DNA of 64,000 bases from Diadema setosum. Its lineage: Eukaryota > Echinodermata > Echinoidea > Diadematoida > Diadematidae. The DNA is taken from positions 16,465,190-16,529,189 of the forward strand of contig NC_092686.1 of assembly GCF_964275005.1 (NCBI RefSeq), written 5' to 3'. Both the position numbers and the translations under genes were made by a program. Under the pieces are notes generated by a model. The model worked only from the letters and a program-made list of their open reading frames with translations. It did no database searches and was not told the DNA's origin. Numbering within the stretch: position 1 is the first letter of the stretch; each line of letters begins with the position of its first letter. Below, one piece after another: positions 53,801 through 63,229 of this stretch.

Positions 53801-56800
53801 ATACTCGGGCAGGTGTCTATGAGAAATGCTTGTTATGGCAAAGTCAGCTCATCCCCAATGGGCTGAGATTCGTTATTTACTCTTTCTTTCTCACATCTCT
53901 TTCCCACAGGAGTCCTCCTTCAGATCCCCCCTTTGTTCTTTTCGTACTTTTTGATTCTGCATTCTTTGCTTACCAACTTCATTTTCTCGCTTCATTTCAT
54001 GCTACATTAGGGAGCTTTAGATTTTCGTGACAGGGACGTTCAGAAGGGAAAAAAACCTATTCTGAGCATGCGCAGAATCGCATATCAAAGTCGATCTAGT
54101 TATAGCTTGCGTTGCCTGAGTTTTCACTTCGCGTTCTGTGCTATTTTTACGTCCGCTCAATTCACGACGTACAGAGCTACTTGATGCACCTTTCACTTTG
54201 GGGGGTGCCATTTTATTTTTTATAGGTTGCGTCTCAGCGTAATCTAAAGCTACTTTTCAGCATGACGCAGGGAAGAGGAGAACGTCCAGCTCAAGCGTCG
54301 TCTCAAACGTCCGCGCTGCAAATCTAAAGCTCCCTGCTGTTCAAAATCCATGTCTTCATCACCTTTCCCTTTTCTCTTATCTCCATGATTCTCCAACCTT
54401 CTCCTGCCCCCCCCCTCCTTTCTAGTTCATCTTTCTCCTTCCACCAACTTCTGAATCCTTTACCTGATTCTCACTCTATCCTTCCTAACAACTGTCCCTG
54501 TTTCCTGTTCTCCTGTCTCCATTAGTGCAACTTTAACTTCCAGCCCATCGTTGCCACTTTACTGTCACAATTTGCCCTCCTTACCTTCTCCCTTTATACA
54601 ACACCTGAAAAGAATGTAGCTATCCACTGGTCGATTGCCCATCACGTGACATTCAGATAAAAGTACCATCGCATGCTGTGGCTGTCAGCTGTGCAATTTT
54701 GTTTGAGCAAAAATGGATAGCGCGTGGCTGATGTCACCCATTTCCATTGACTCCTGTGTTAAACTCATGATGGACTCAAAGTTTCTGTTCCATTGCATGG
54801 CTCTGGTCACAATAAACAAACATATTTTGCACGCACTCTACAATTACAGGCGCGCTTAAAAGCGCATACTTTTGTCACTCATTTTTGTAAACAACTTCAA
54901 TCAATCGGTTTCCCGTATGTATGTACACACGTCTGACTGTGACTGTGCAGCCACTCACGGAAAATGGCTGCCATTTCTGCACTAAATTTAAGATTCTGTG
55001 TGGATCGCATCTGTTGACGACCGAGGTGTTGTATAAAACAAATAGTGTATGGTCTTTACTCGTGCAATGGAACAAGATTTCGCACTCTGTGAAAGATGAG
55101 GCGCACTAAACAACTCGGCTTCGCCTTGTTGAATAGAGCGCCTCTATCTTTCACCTCATGCGAAATCTTGTACCATCGCACTCGTGACCATTCACTATTT
55201 GTATGATGTCACTTCCCTCCTCCACTGTCCTCTCTCCAGGCTCTTCTTTTGCCAAACAGAAGTCCTTTCAAGGATTACATACTCATGGTGCTACCGCAAA
55301 CCTTTCTTCCTCATTTACATCCCCATGCAAACCTTGAAACAACACATAAGATTAGTTCATTCCAAATCTGTGGTCCTGCATTAACAAAGGCCCTATCACC
55401 CAAGTGGCTCATATCTTTGGTACTTCAAGCAAACCAGAGAGATCTTGCAGGATATTATTTTCATATCAAGACAAGTGGATTTTAAAGCTCGTGATAAGTT
55501 AAATGGAGCAACAGGCAACATTATGAAGCTTAGGCCTACTTCTAAAGTAAAAAGGACTTTCAAATGTGAATGTGATATGTGAAATGATATATGTCTCTGG
55601 ATTGTTCTGGCTATTTCCAGCAGACAAGTTTTGACAAGAGTATCAATGGCTTACCATGAATTCATTGTTTGTATCATTTGTAATAATTCTATCAATTTCA
55701 CAGTCAGGGAGCAATAATGGCCATTTTGTTTTTAATGCAATTACAGGTGACTCCTGTTATAGTTAAGTGTTCAAGACTGGTAGTTTTTTTCATTATATCA
55801 AGATTTTGAAATAGCCAAATGATGAAATTCATAAAGATGATATAGACAATAATTTTGGGACCTAAATTTTCACTTTTATGTAGCAAGAGTTTTGTATAAC
55901 TGTGTTCATTATAATGGGGGGGGGGGGGGGGGGTACACTGTATTATTCATGAAGATGATTACTTTATTGTCTAATGTATGTCTTTGTCAAAGTGATGGTT
56001 TTACAGAAATATATATATACCAGTCTTGAAAAGTTTATAAGAATTGACTAAACATGCTATGGGTGTACTATATTATGACAATATGACAATACAGTAATTA
56101 CCTCCACCAAGGGAGGAGGTTATATTTTCATTACCGTTGGTTTGTTTGTTTGTTTGTCCTTGTGTAAAATAACTCAAAAAGTTGTGAATGAATTTGGATG
56201 AAACTTGCAGGAAAGATTGAGAATGATAAAAAGAACAAATGATTACATTTTGGTAGTGATCCCGGAATTTTTATGGATTTGATGAAGGATTTTTGATATT
56301 TTGGCAAGTAGGGTCAATGAACTTGGGAGTTCAAGCTGTGCATATTTGAGGTTTGTACGCACTTAAGTGCATGCTCTAGTTTCTGCCAGGGTGACTCGCG
56401 AGGTGCCCTGAAGCAGTTGAGGGTTGATGATGTAATAAAAGGCTTCTATATTGGGAGGATGGGGTATTTTCAGCATGCATATGAGTGGAAATCACTGATC
56501 TAACAGAACATTGGTGGAAAAACCTGCTTGGCCGAGATCTGCACTCTCAGAGTGCTTTTCTACTTGATTTATGACATTTTTACAAAATATGATTGAAGTT
56601 TGATAAGGCTAAAGCTTAGATGTACAACATGGTGCAGTTACTCAAATTACAGATACTGTATACGCCAAATATTTTGCAAGGTTTTTATTTTTGTGAATTT
56701 CGCGAATCAGGTGCTATTCGCGAATTTAAAGACATGCGAAAATATTGACTCTTATCCCAGTATGAATGTAACTTGCAGGTATATCTCTCCGTTCAGTACT

Positions 56801-59161
56801 ACACTCCACGATCATGAATTTAATCACTCGCGAAATCATTTGAAAGTCCCGATTTGTGAAAATTTAGACTTGATAAATATGTGGCATATACAGTATGTAA
56901 ATGATTTCATGATGCAACCTTCATTTTCAGAAATTATTAATGTATTTCTGTTTTCTTTCAGGTCAGGGATCTGAATGGAATACCAGTCATACTTCAGCAA
57001 TGTAACATAGATACCAGAAATCCCTGTATCCTTTTGTCAAAATCAACTTTACTGATGGAGTGATGTTACTGTATCCAGAGGCTATAAAGAGTTGCAAATG
57101 ATTATAGGTTTTAATTATGACTTACACAATTAGCCAATGTGTTACAGTATGAGTGATATCAAATTTGCAGTTGGGCACAGCTTCTGAAAAGGGGCCCTGA
57201 TGCAAAAATCACCTGATTCATGTTTCCTCCCGATGAGTCCAACTTTAGACAAATTTGATAACATGAATGGAATGTAGTAGTTGCTTTTTCTTGTAACGAA
57301 CAAATTCCATTGTTTTTGTGGCTTGCTTTACTTGCTCGCCTCATTTCCAGTTTATAGATAACAAGGAAGTGAAATGGGATGTCATGCGCATGTTACCCAA
57401 TGAGAAATCTATTTATTAGGACATACGGATGACTCTGACAAGGACATGAAGTACAGTATTGCACCACACTTGAGTCTTTCCCAATTTTGCAATTTAACGT
57501 CTTGTAAGATTGTTGGCTATCCAGGCAGGTGGGAGGAAATGGTGCAGGACAGGAAAAAACTCCAACAGAGTTTAGAAAATGCTTCATTTGCAGTTATACA
57601 TGTATTTGACAAGTGTTATGTAAGTGTAGATGGTCGGTCATAATAGTGTGTAGCGATCAACATTATTGGTACTTCTTCCTGAGTGATTATCATTCCATGC
57701 TTCATTATTACCATGTACAGTGTATGCCAATACTTCAAAATCAACTGTTATTATTTTACTTACTATTTAACTGTGGTAGTACTCTGGGCAGTGTGGTTAG
57801 TGTTGCCCTTTAAGAGTATGCCTACTGATACAGTTGCCTTAGAAATATAAGGTTGCAAATGGGCACAGTTGAAATTTCTATCTCACTGATTTGCAGTTGG
57901 TAACTACTCCCTTTAAAGGGTGTGTACAGTTCTGGTTGAGGTGAGGATTTAGCTTTTAATGTTTTGCGAGATATTCAGAAACCACTCTATGAAATGTCAA
58001 AGAGCATGCAATTCTAAGGGGGTATCAAAAGTTTATGTGATGAAAATCGGTTTTGAAATAGCTGAGATAACCAAAAACAAGGTGAAACAAAGAGATCCTA
58101 ATAAAAGGTGTGACCAGTCGCCTTTTATTATTATCACTTTTTTTGATATCTCAGCCATTTGAAAGCCAATTTTCATCAAATAAACATTGAATCCTTCTTG
58201 AATTTACATGCTCTTTCATATTTCATAAGAGGTTTCTCCTTATCTCACTTATTAATGTTATAAACCTGAATCCCCACCTCGACCAGTACTGTACAGTCCC
58301 TTTAATACTGAAGCTGGTTATTTGTATGAACTCTGTGTGACTTGCTACAAGGAAGGAGATGAAGTGAAGTGCAAAAACACTGTCGGGCATTGAGGTGAAA
58401 TGGAAAGCTGCCAATGTGAGGAAGGATGCTGTAGTCAACAAATAATATCCCTTAGGCTTTCTCAGTATGTGCCCTGGCGAGATGCAATATTTTCTGGACT
58501 ATGGCCAGCTTAATCCGACTGACCAAGAATAGGCAGAATATGTGGTGGGATACTGACATGGCAAACAAAACTTGTAGACTATTACTTGTGCATTCGAGTA
58601 ATATGGAAAGCACCAATCACTCATAAAAACTTCACATCTGACTTCTGTACTCAAGTTTTACATTGAGTCGTGTTATCAATATGGGACGACAAGTAGAAAA
58701 ATGTCATGCGTTATTACCCATCTAACACTTTTCTCCAGTTGGACAGATATAAGAAGTGATTTGAATTATTTTCTATCACCTGGTATTTTATGCTTACCAA
58801 TTCTTTATGTGGGGAATTTATCGTATAAAATGGGCACTGGATGTAATGATAATGTCCTGCAATCACATAAACCTTGTTCCAATGTGGTTCATGTAGGTCA
58901 GTTTTGATGAGCGGGTCACATGGTTCCTTAACACAACACTTTTTTGCAGACATCCGAGAGTGGGCAGTACTATGCATTCGTAATCTGTGCGAGAACAACG
59001 TGGAGAACCAAGCTGTCATCGCATCCATGGAGAATCAAGGTGTGGCTGGCAACAAAACTATCTCTGACTTGGGAATTAAAGCGGTCCTCAGAGAAGATGG
59101 CAAAGTGTCTGTGACAGCTGTGGAGAAGAAAAGAGATTCAAGCGCTGGAGATACACCCTAG
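44694..59161 (+). CDS. ATXN10: ATXN10: ataxin-10, ARM-like repeat protein (9 exons, complete)
   Basis: Cytoplasmic armadillo-like helical protein; in vertebrates it supports neuron survival, neurite growth, cilia and cytokinesis, and binds O-GlcNAc transferase. Exons 44694-44809, 46616-46807, 47998-48177, 48755-48925, 51638-51899, 52691-52799, 53455-53633, 56962-57025, 58950-59161; phases 2,2,2,2,0,1,0,1 give 494 aa (human 475). Helical repeats run throughout: CVECIRIFRNSCAQSAVNQ, LLRCSIQLLNNLTVSHEAAQ, SCMLMHTCLQNP. The C-terminal ataxin-10 domain (about 380-480) reads GFKGKLIQLIGNMCFQCRAF, DLNGIPVILQQCNID, IREWAVLCIRNLCENNVENQ, closely like the human end. Start chosen because it gives the family N-terminus length; a second ATG is at codon 6. 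No ATTCT array like the human SCA10 repeat is visible in its introns. Confidence 0.96.
44810..45540. other. ATXN10 intron 1, first part
   Basis: GC-rich to about 45010, then AT-rich; no further coding supported. Confidence 0.4.
45541..46424 (+). pseudogene. LINE (non-LTR retrotransposon) remnants
   Basis: 45590-45786 reads LEWFWSCLADHKQ, SCKQSVNCSVPRDSLLG, like the reverse-transcriptase block that precedes the YxDD motif. 46130-46424 reads GSFSQRCSNEWNNLPSAVV and VNTFRSNLSKFW, like the C-terminal end of such ORF2 proteins. Frames are broken between them and the catalytic YxDD part is not seen, so it is a dead, internally deleted copy. Confidence 0.7.
46616..46807 (+). CDS. ATXN10: ATXN10 exon 2
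   Basis: Residues 40-102. LQPCVECIRIFRNSCAQSAV aligns with human ECFRCLRNACIECSVNQ. Acceptor TTTACAG, donor ATTTT|GTAAGT. Confidence 0.95.
46980..47548. mobile_element. TTAA-type MITE (GGACAAGTTCACC family), ATXN10 intron 2
   Basis: TTAAAGGACAAGTTCACC at the left and GGTGAACTTGTCCTTTAA at the right; ~570 bp with largely palindromic interior. Confidence 0.9.
47549..47997. other. ATXN10 intron 2, end
   Basis: Contains a T16-G13 tract at 47562-47590; nothing else. Confidence 0.45.
47998..48177 (+). CDS. ATXN10: ATXN10 exon 3
   Basis: Residues 104-162, an ARM-like pair of helices (VLLRCSIQLLNNLTVSHEA). Acceptor GCACAG, donor TTGCA|GTAAGT. Confidence 0.95.
48178..48754. other. ATXN10 intron 3
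   Basis: No repeat family recognised; a T-rich run near 48605-48627. Confidence 0.5.
48755..48925 (+). CDS. ATXN10: ATXN10 exon 4
   Basis: Residues 164-219 (KKASEYSCMLMHTCLQNPAC). Acceptor TTCTGCAG, donor TTCAG|GTGAGT. Confidence 0.95.
48926..50640. other. ATXN10 intron 4, first part
   Basis: CGCG-rich patch at 49700-49830 and a GATGACGTCATCAT palindrome near 50296. 50242-50400 is a diverged copy of 51080-51230, so a dispersed repeat family is present. Confidence 0.5.
50643..50723 (+). repeat. tRNA-Ser/Leu-like pseudogene or SINE head
   Basis: Box A TGGCCGAGAGGTTAAAGGCG and box B GGGTTCGAACCCC are both good, with a long variable region as in class II tRNAs. The acceptor stem does not pair, so it is unlikely to be a working tRNA. 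Confidence 0.6.
50931..51066. mobile_element. Small MITE with ACATACTTGCCAAC ends
   Basis: ACATACTTGCCAAC and its inverse GTTGGCAAGTATGT, AATG on both sides (50927-50930, 51067-51070). TACCGC/GCGGTA motifs inside. Confidence 0.75.
51390..51452 (+). repeat. Decayed tRNA-like sequence
   Basis: GTGGCCGAGTGGTTAGAG is a good box A; the expected box B is only GGGATCGATGC. Probably a decayed tRNA-derived SINE. Confidence 0.4.
51638..51899 (+). CDS. ATXN10: ATXN10 exon 5
   Basis: Residues 221-307. Acceptor CATCTAG chosen over the CAG 24 bases downstream because only it keeps phase 2 and matches the human ESEWPFLIITDLFLKSP segment in length. Donor AAG|GTGAGG. Confidence 0.9.
51900..52690. other. ATXN10 intron 5
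   Basis: A minus-strand open frame (51953-52426) with FAGPKTWN faintly recalls LINE ORF2 ends but is not convincing. No other feature. Confidence 0.35.
52691..52799 (+). CDS. ATXN10: ATXN10 exon 6
   Basis: Residues 308-343 (KPQVIRDLLEILCSASALS). Acceptor GGCTCAG, donor GTTG|GTAAGA, phase 1. Too short for an ORF-length search, found by phase and homology. Confidence 0.9.
52874..53237. mobile_element. TTAA-type MITE (GGTCCAGTTTACC family), inverted copy, ATXN10 intron 6
   Basis: Reverse-orientation relative of 23453-23803: TTAAAGGCATAATTTACTAT at the left and AGGTAAACAGGACCTTTAA at the right. Confidence 0.8.
53455..53633 (+). CDS. ATXN10: ATXN10 exon 7
   Basis: Residues 345-403; start of the ataxin-10 domain (FKGKLIQLIGNMCFQCRAFQ). 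Acceptor TTTGTCAG, donor GACAGG|GTGAGT. Confidence 0.95.
53634..54006. other. ATXN10 intron 7, start
   Basis: No feature beyond the donor site. Confidence 0.45.
54007..54336. mobile_element. MITE with TTAGGGAGCTTTAG ends (copy 2), ATXN10 intron 7
   Basis: Same family as 26681-27063 (TTAGGGAGCTTTAGATTTT...AAATCTAAAGCTCCCT), without the two extra hairpins of copy 1. The right end is slightly worn. Confidence 0.85.
54337..55037. other. ATXN10 intron 7, C/T-rich and unique DNA
   Basis: Pyrimidine-rich to about 54600, then unique-looking sequence. No coding supported. Confidence 0.4.
55038..55202. mobile_element. Palindromic MITE, ~65 bp arms
   Basis: The left arm contains CAAGATTTCGCACTC and GAAAGATGAGGCGC; the right arm contains GCGCCTCTATCTTTC and ATGCGAAATCTTG, ending ATTCACTATTTGT. 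The loop carries AACTCGGCTTCGCC. Confidence 0.75.
55203..56097. other. ATXN10 intron 7, middle
   Basis: G18 run at about 55916-55933, preceded by a decayed TTATA-type MITE (near 55757-55915). No coding. Confidence 0.4.
56098..56565. repeat. Widespread invertebrate repeat (CCAAGGGAGGAGGTTAT family), copy 1
   Basis: Starts TACCTCCACCAAGGGAGGAGG, contains AAAATAACTCAAAAAGT and GATGAAACTTGCAGGAAAG, and ends GAGATCTGCACTCTCAGAGTG. A close copy is at 59473-59967. From memory this family occurs in many marine animals; I cannot name it. Confidence 0.8.
56653..56896. mobile_element. MITE with ATACTGTATACGCCAAAT-type ends
   Basis: ATACTGTATACGCCAAAT at the left; inverse ATATGTGGCATATACAGTAT at the right. 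CGCGAAT motifs inside. It lies just upstream of ATXN10 exon 8. Confidence 0.75.
56962..57025 (+). CDS. ATXN10: ATXN10 exon 8
   Basis: Residues 404-424 (VRDLNGIPVILQQCNIDTRN). Acceptor TTCTTTCAG; donor CCCT|GTATCC is weak but is the one that restores NP-Y-IREW with exon 9. Confidence 0.9.
57026..57912. other. ATXN10 intron 8, first part
   Basis: Unremarkable intron DNA. Confidence 0.45.
57913..58305. mobile_element. TTAA-type MITE (GTACAG family), full copy, ATXN10 intron 8
   Basis: TTAAAGGGTGTGTACAGTTCTGG at the left; CCAGTACTGTACAGTCCCTTTAA at the right, ~393 bp. Same family as 35134-35527. Confidence 0.88.
58306..58949. other. ATXN10 intron 8, end
   Basis: No feature besides the CTTTTTTGCAG acceptor. 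Confidence 0.5.
58950..59161 (+). CDS. ATXN10: ATXN10 exon 9 (last)
   Basis: Residues 426-494 and TAG. IREWAVLCIRNLCENNVENQ aligns with human TEWVIYAIRNLTEDNSQNQ; the end is more divergent. Confidence 0.96.
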
Positions 59162-59472
59162 AACTGTGAAGAGTCGATTGCTTCAAAGATTTTGTGCAAT
59201 ATTTCACTGCTTTCTGTAATCTTTAGACTCTGGTGAAGGGATAGGCCTGTTCTTGGAAAGATTGAATTTGATGGTGGTTTGCAGAATAGTAGATGACATT
59301 CATTGTGCAAAGAAGGGATACAAGTAATCTGGATATTTCTGATGGTTAATAGCAGATGAAAGTTCTGAAAAAGGCAAAACAATATGAAATAATCTTACAG
59401 ACGCTTGTTTCAGGTAGGTAACATATTTTAAAAAGCTATCCACATAACCAATGCCCAGGAGTGCCATGTTTT
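59162..59472 (+). other. ATXN10 3' UTR (probable)
   Basis: Follows the TAG stop. No canonical AATAAA is evident; the next repeat begins at 59473. Confidence 0.45.
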
Positions 59473-59967
59473 ATTACCTCTGCCAAGGGAGGAGGTTATG
59501 TTTTCGTTACTGTTGGTTTGTGTGTTCATTTGTCCGTGTGCAAAATAACTCAAAAAGTAGTTAACGGATTGGGATGAAACTTGCAGGAAAGGTTTAGAAT
59601 GATACAAGTAACAGATGATTAAATTTTGGTAGTGATCCGAAAATGTTTTGGGAATTTATGAAGGATTTTTGACATTTTGGCAGGTAAGGTCAATGAACTT
59701 GGGAGTTCAGGCTGCGCGTATTGAGGTTTGCATGCGTGCACTAAAGTGCGTGCTCTAGTTTCTGCTAGGGTGAGGCGTGCCGTGCAGCTGAGGGTTTATG
59801 ACCTAACAAAGACTTCTGTATTGGGAAATCGGGCGACTTTCAGTACACAATGCTATAAGTACAGGAAATTACAAATACATGTACATCTCTATGGAAGAAC
59901 AAGATCAGTGGTGGAAATGAGCTGCATGCTTGGCGGAGGTCTGCGCTCTCAGAGTGCTTTTCTAGTT
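59473..59967. repeat. Widespread invertebrate repeat (CCAAGGGAGGAGGTTAT family), copy 2
   Basis: TACCTCTGCCAAGGGAGGAGG start and GGAGGTCTGCGCTCTCAGAGTG end; same internal motifs as 56098-56565. Confidence 0.8.
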
Positions 59968-60665
59968 TTTAAATGTTTTACAAAAGTAACAGCCTGATAA
60001 TCTAGAAAATAATGGCAGGAGGAATACTATACAACAGAAGGATATTTTACTGTATGGGTAGTGTTAAACCAAGCACCCATAACTTCATTTGAATCAAGCA
60101 TGAATGAAGCAGAATTCTTAATAAGCCCCCCCCCCCCCTCATTGGGGCTGCATAGGGTTAAATCAATTATTAACTTAATGCATGTGTGGGAGGACAGGAT
60201 TGTCCCCTCCATCAGTCTCATTCAATGAGCACACGGCACATGCCCCCGCGGTTACCATGGCTGCCTGGCCAAAGGCGCGTGTTTTTTAGCAGCATGGTAA
60301 CCGCGCGCCTTATTGGCATCATAGTGCGAAATTATTATTGCTTGCTTATGATTAATTTTATTGATGTATTGATTTGTAAAGACTCTGGAAGCTCAATTCA
60401 AAGCACTCCCGCTTGTAACAGATTTTGTTTTACAACACGACGAATGGTCTCTTTTATAGGTGACGCATATTATCTAAATGATAGCGCATCTGCTGGCGAG
60501 GCGCCGTTGATGATTTAATTTGCTCTTATAGGAGGCGTCATCTCGTCACGCACAAGTTTGTGCAGCACAACGGTGCTGTGTTGGTTTTCACTCTTTGAAT
60601 ATCTCTTAGTTTCCACGATATTTGTAATATCTCTTAGTTTACACGATATTTGTAATTTTCTATCT
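59968..60665. other. Intergenic, no gene seen
   Basis: C11 run at about 60126-60136; a GGTTACCATGGC...CATGGTAACCGCGCG inverted pair near 60250-60305 (possible small MITE). Confidence 0.4.
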
Positions 60666-60946
60666 TTAAAGGACAAGTTCACCTGCAGCAATATTAGTAG
60701 AACACATCAGTGAAAGTTTGCAGAAAATTGGACAATCGATGCAAAAGTTATGAATTTTTAAAACTTTTGTGTTGGAACCGCTGGATGAGGAGACTACTAA
60801 GGCTCGTGATGTCGTATGAGTACAACAGTATAAAGAAAATATAAGGAAGATTCAACATAATTTCACTTTTTTCGCATAATAAAAAAAAGAGCACTTGACT
60901 TGCCTCTTTCTAAAGGCAGTGGGAATAATATTACCCATAACATATG

Positions 60947-61667
60947 ATGACATAAATGGTACCCTGGGGTACCAGAAAAAAATCAGCCATTTTGTTGAAT
61001 TATTTATTTTTTTTTTTAGGGCTGTACCCTGGGTTACCAAAAAGTGGGAAATTAATTTTTTTGTGTGTGATTAATTCTTCAACATTCAATTATGGCCATT
61101 GTTCTTGTAAAAAAAACCCCTCTTCATCCTGTAGTTTTCTCAATTAATCCCTGAGCCAGCAGGGTCATAATAATGCCATCTGCCTCCGCCTTATCCCCGG
61201 CGTCACTGGCCTTCTGAAAGACCTCCAGAACATCGGCGGCCCCTTCCTTCCCCAACTTCCGAGTGGCGCGAAGCCTCGCGTTTTCCAGCCTCTCCTCTCT
61301 GGAAATTTTCCTTCTTTTCCGGCCCTTCCTTTCAGTGCGGCATAGCCCCCATCACCTGCTGGCATTTTTGCAGCTTGATCCTAATTGCGAAAGGATATTT
61401 TGTTCGGCACAAAGTGCACAAAGCTTACAAAATTACGGGATCGAAACTACGTCTACGAGATCGTAACTTTGGCACAGCTAGCGGGCTATATAGTGCGTGT
61501 AGTCAGTGCATGAAGCGCTATACTGAGTATCGCACCGTACCACGGGTCAGTACAGTGCGCATACGTAACACAGTAACTCTGCGGTTGTACTCGAGTGAAC
61601 GTGAGATGGCGCTACACAACGTGGTACCCCGGGTTACTACGATACCCCGGGGTAGCGCGTGGTGCAT
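60947..61667. mobile_element. 721 bp insertion inside a MITE, 6 bp CATATG duplication
   Basis: CATATG at 60941-60946 and 61668-61673; the undisturbed family copy at 47270 has a single CATATGTCAGTAACG. Ends are weakly inverted (ATGACATAAATGGTACCC / ATGCACCACGCGCTACCC). TACCC(C/T)GGGGTA motifs lie near both ends. Confidence 0.8.
61130..61364 (-). pseudogene. Coding-like fragment carried by the nested insertion
   Basis: A GC-rich minus-strand frame of ~75 codons with no stop reads KGRKRRKISREERLENARLR, then EGAADVLEVFQKASDAGD and GIIMTLLAQGLIE before TGA. No ATG, and a TGA just upstream. It looks like a captured piece of a real protein, but I do not recognise the source. Confidence 0.4.
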
Positions 61668-61908
61668 CATATGTCAGTAGCGAGTCAAGCGAATATGTAC
61701 TTTTTTCAAAAGATGAAATTTTGTGAAATTCTCTTTATATTTTATTGTACTTGATCAAGGTGACTGTTAGAAGGTGTCTGTGACACATCAGAAATGACTC
61801 AAACAATGGAATAGTGACAATTTTCTTGATATTTGTTCCATTTTGCTTACACTTTCCCACATAAGAAGCATCTATTCTCTTCATTCTTGCCTTCGTGAGC
61901 TACCTTAA

Positions 61909-62668
61909 CCCTAATCAGGCTGGGCTTTTTTGGCTATGCTATATCTGGGGTGGGGCGGATTCCGCCCCCCCTTCAGATCTCGCCTATGGAACGCGCGATT
62001 GCGCCGAAAATCGGCACACGCGACGCCCGCGACGTACTCTATCAAAATGTATGGTTGCTTTCTCCGAAAAATTTTTCTTATATTTTATATTAATTAATTA
62101 TTGTAATTTATGCATAAAATCAGTTTTGGGCTCTAAATCACTTATTAATGCTCCAATTAAGCTAATTTCTTTTTTAAAATGTTTCTTGTATCATTCTTCT
62201 GAGACATAGGATAAAAAAAAATCTGTATCGAAATTAATTTCTTATGTATTTTATTGTTCTTTGAATTTCTTATGTATTTCTTTGTTTTTTACCTTTTGTT
62301 TTTGTTTGTTTTTTTGGCCAAAATTTGTCACAGATATTTTTCAAAGCATTATTATGCTAAAATAAATTAATTTCGGCCATTCTAAGTGAAGATATGAATT
62401 TTTATGTGAATTAATTGAAAAAACACAATTTGCATTGGATTTGTACACAAAATCACGTTTTGGAGCAATTTTGGGGTTGACAAATTTTTTTCGAACGGGC
62501 GTCGCGTCAAAACGGTACGCGCGGGCGCAACACTTTGGGTCTCAAAAGTTGCGCGATACTTGAAAGAAAAAAGTCATGAAACATCGCGGCGGGAGCTTAT
62601 CGTGTTGCGAAGATATTGCGCGAAACGTCGAGGGGGGGGCGGATTCCGCCCCCCCAGCCAGATTAGGG
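61909..62668. mobile_element. piggyBac-like MITE, TTAA flanks (copy 2, inverted)
   Basis: TTAA at 61905-61908 and 62669-62672; ends CCCTAATCAGGCTGGG and CCAGCCAGATTAGGG. Collinear with the reverse complement of 34279-35058. Its right TTAA is also the left TTAA of the next MITE. Confidence 0.88.
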
Positions 62669-63229
62669 TTAAAGGACAAGTTTACCTTCATATACATTTG
62701 GATTACGTGAATGCTGCAATATTATGAGAACACATTAGTGAAAGTTTGAGGAAAATTGGACAATCCGTTCAAAAGTTATGAATTTTTATATTATCTGTGC
62801 AGTAACTGCTGGATGAGAAGACTACCACTGTGATGATGTCACATGCGTACAACAATATAAGGAAAATATAAAGAGAATTTCACAAAATTTAACTCTTTGA
62901 AAAAAGTGCACATTTCATCAACCTGTCACTGATGTATAATGTTAAAGGTAATATTATTCCCCCTGTCTTGTAAAAGAGGCAAGTCAAGTGTTCTTTTATT
63001 ATGCAGGAAAAGTGAAAATATGTTGAATTTTCTTTATGTTTCCTTTATATCGTTGACATAACAAGCTTTAGTAGTCTTCTCATCCAGCAGTGACTGAGCA
63101 GAAACTTCATAAATTCATAACTTTTGAACGGGTTGTTCCATTTTTCTCAAACTCTCAGTGATGTCTTCTACTAATATTGCTGCATTCACTCAATCCACAT
63201 GTCTGTGAAGGTGAACTTGTCCTTTAATT
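62669..63229. mobile_element. TTAA-type MITE (GGACAAGTTCACC family)
   Basis: TTAAAGGACAAGTTTACC at the left, GGTGAACTTGTCCTTTAA at the right. Directly abuts the piggyBac-like element. Confidence 0.88.

Larger units (their letters stand above)
60666..61780. mobile_element. TTAA-type MITE (GGACAAGTTCACC family), right end lost, split by a nested insertion
   Basis: TTAAAGGACAAGTTCACC start and the same body as 46980-47548. Continuity breaks at CATATG (60941) and resumes at TCAGTAGCGAGTC (61674). The right inverted end is not found. Confidence 0.8.

Noticed and set aside
44694..59161. Possible ATTCT pentanucleotide array as in human ATXN10 intron 9 (SCA10)
   Set aside because: No such array is visible in any intron of this copy.
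61165..61365. 66-codon minus-strand frame starting at an ATG (MPAGDGG...)
   Set aside because: The overlapping frame reading KGRKRRKISREERLENARLR has far more protein-like composition, so this one is probably a shadow.
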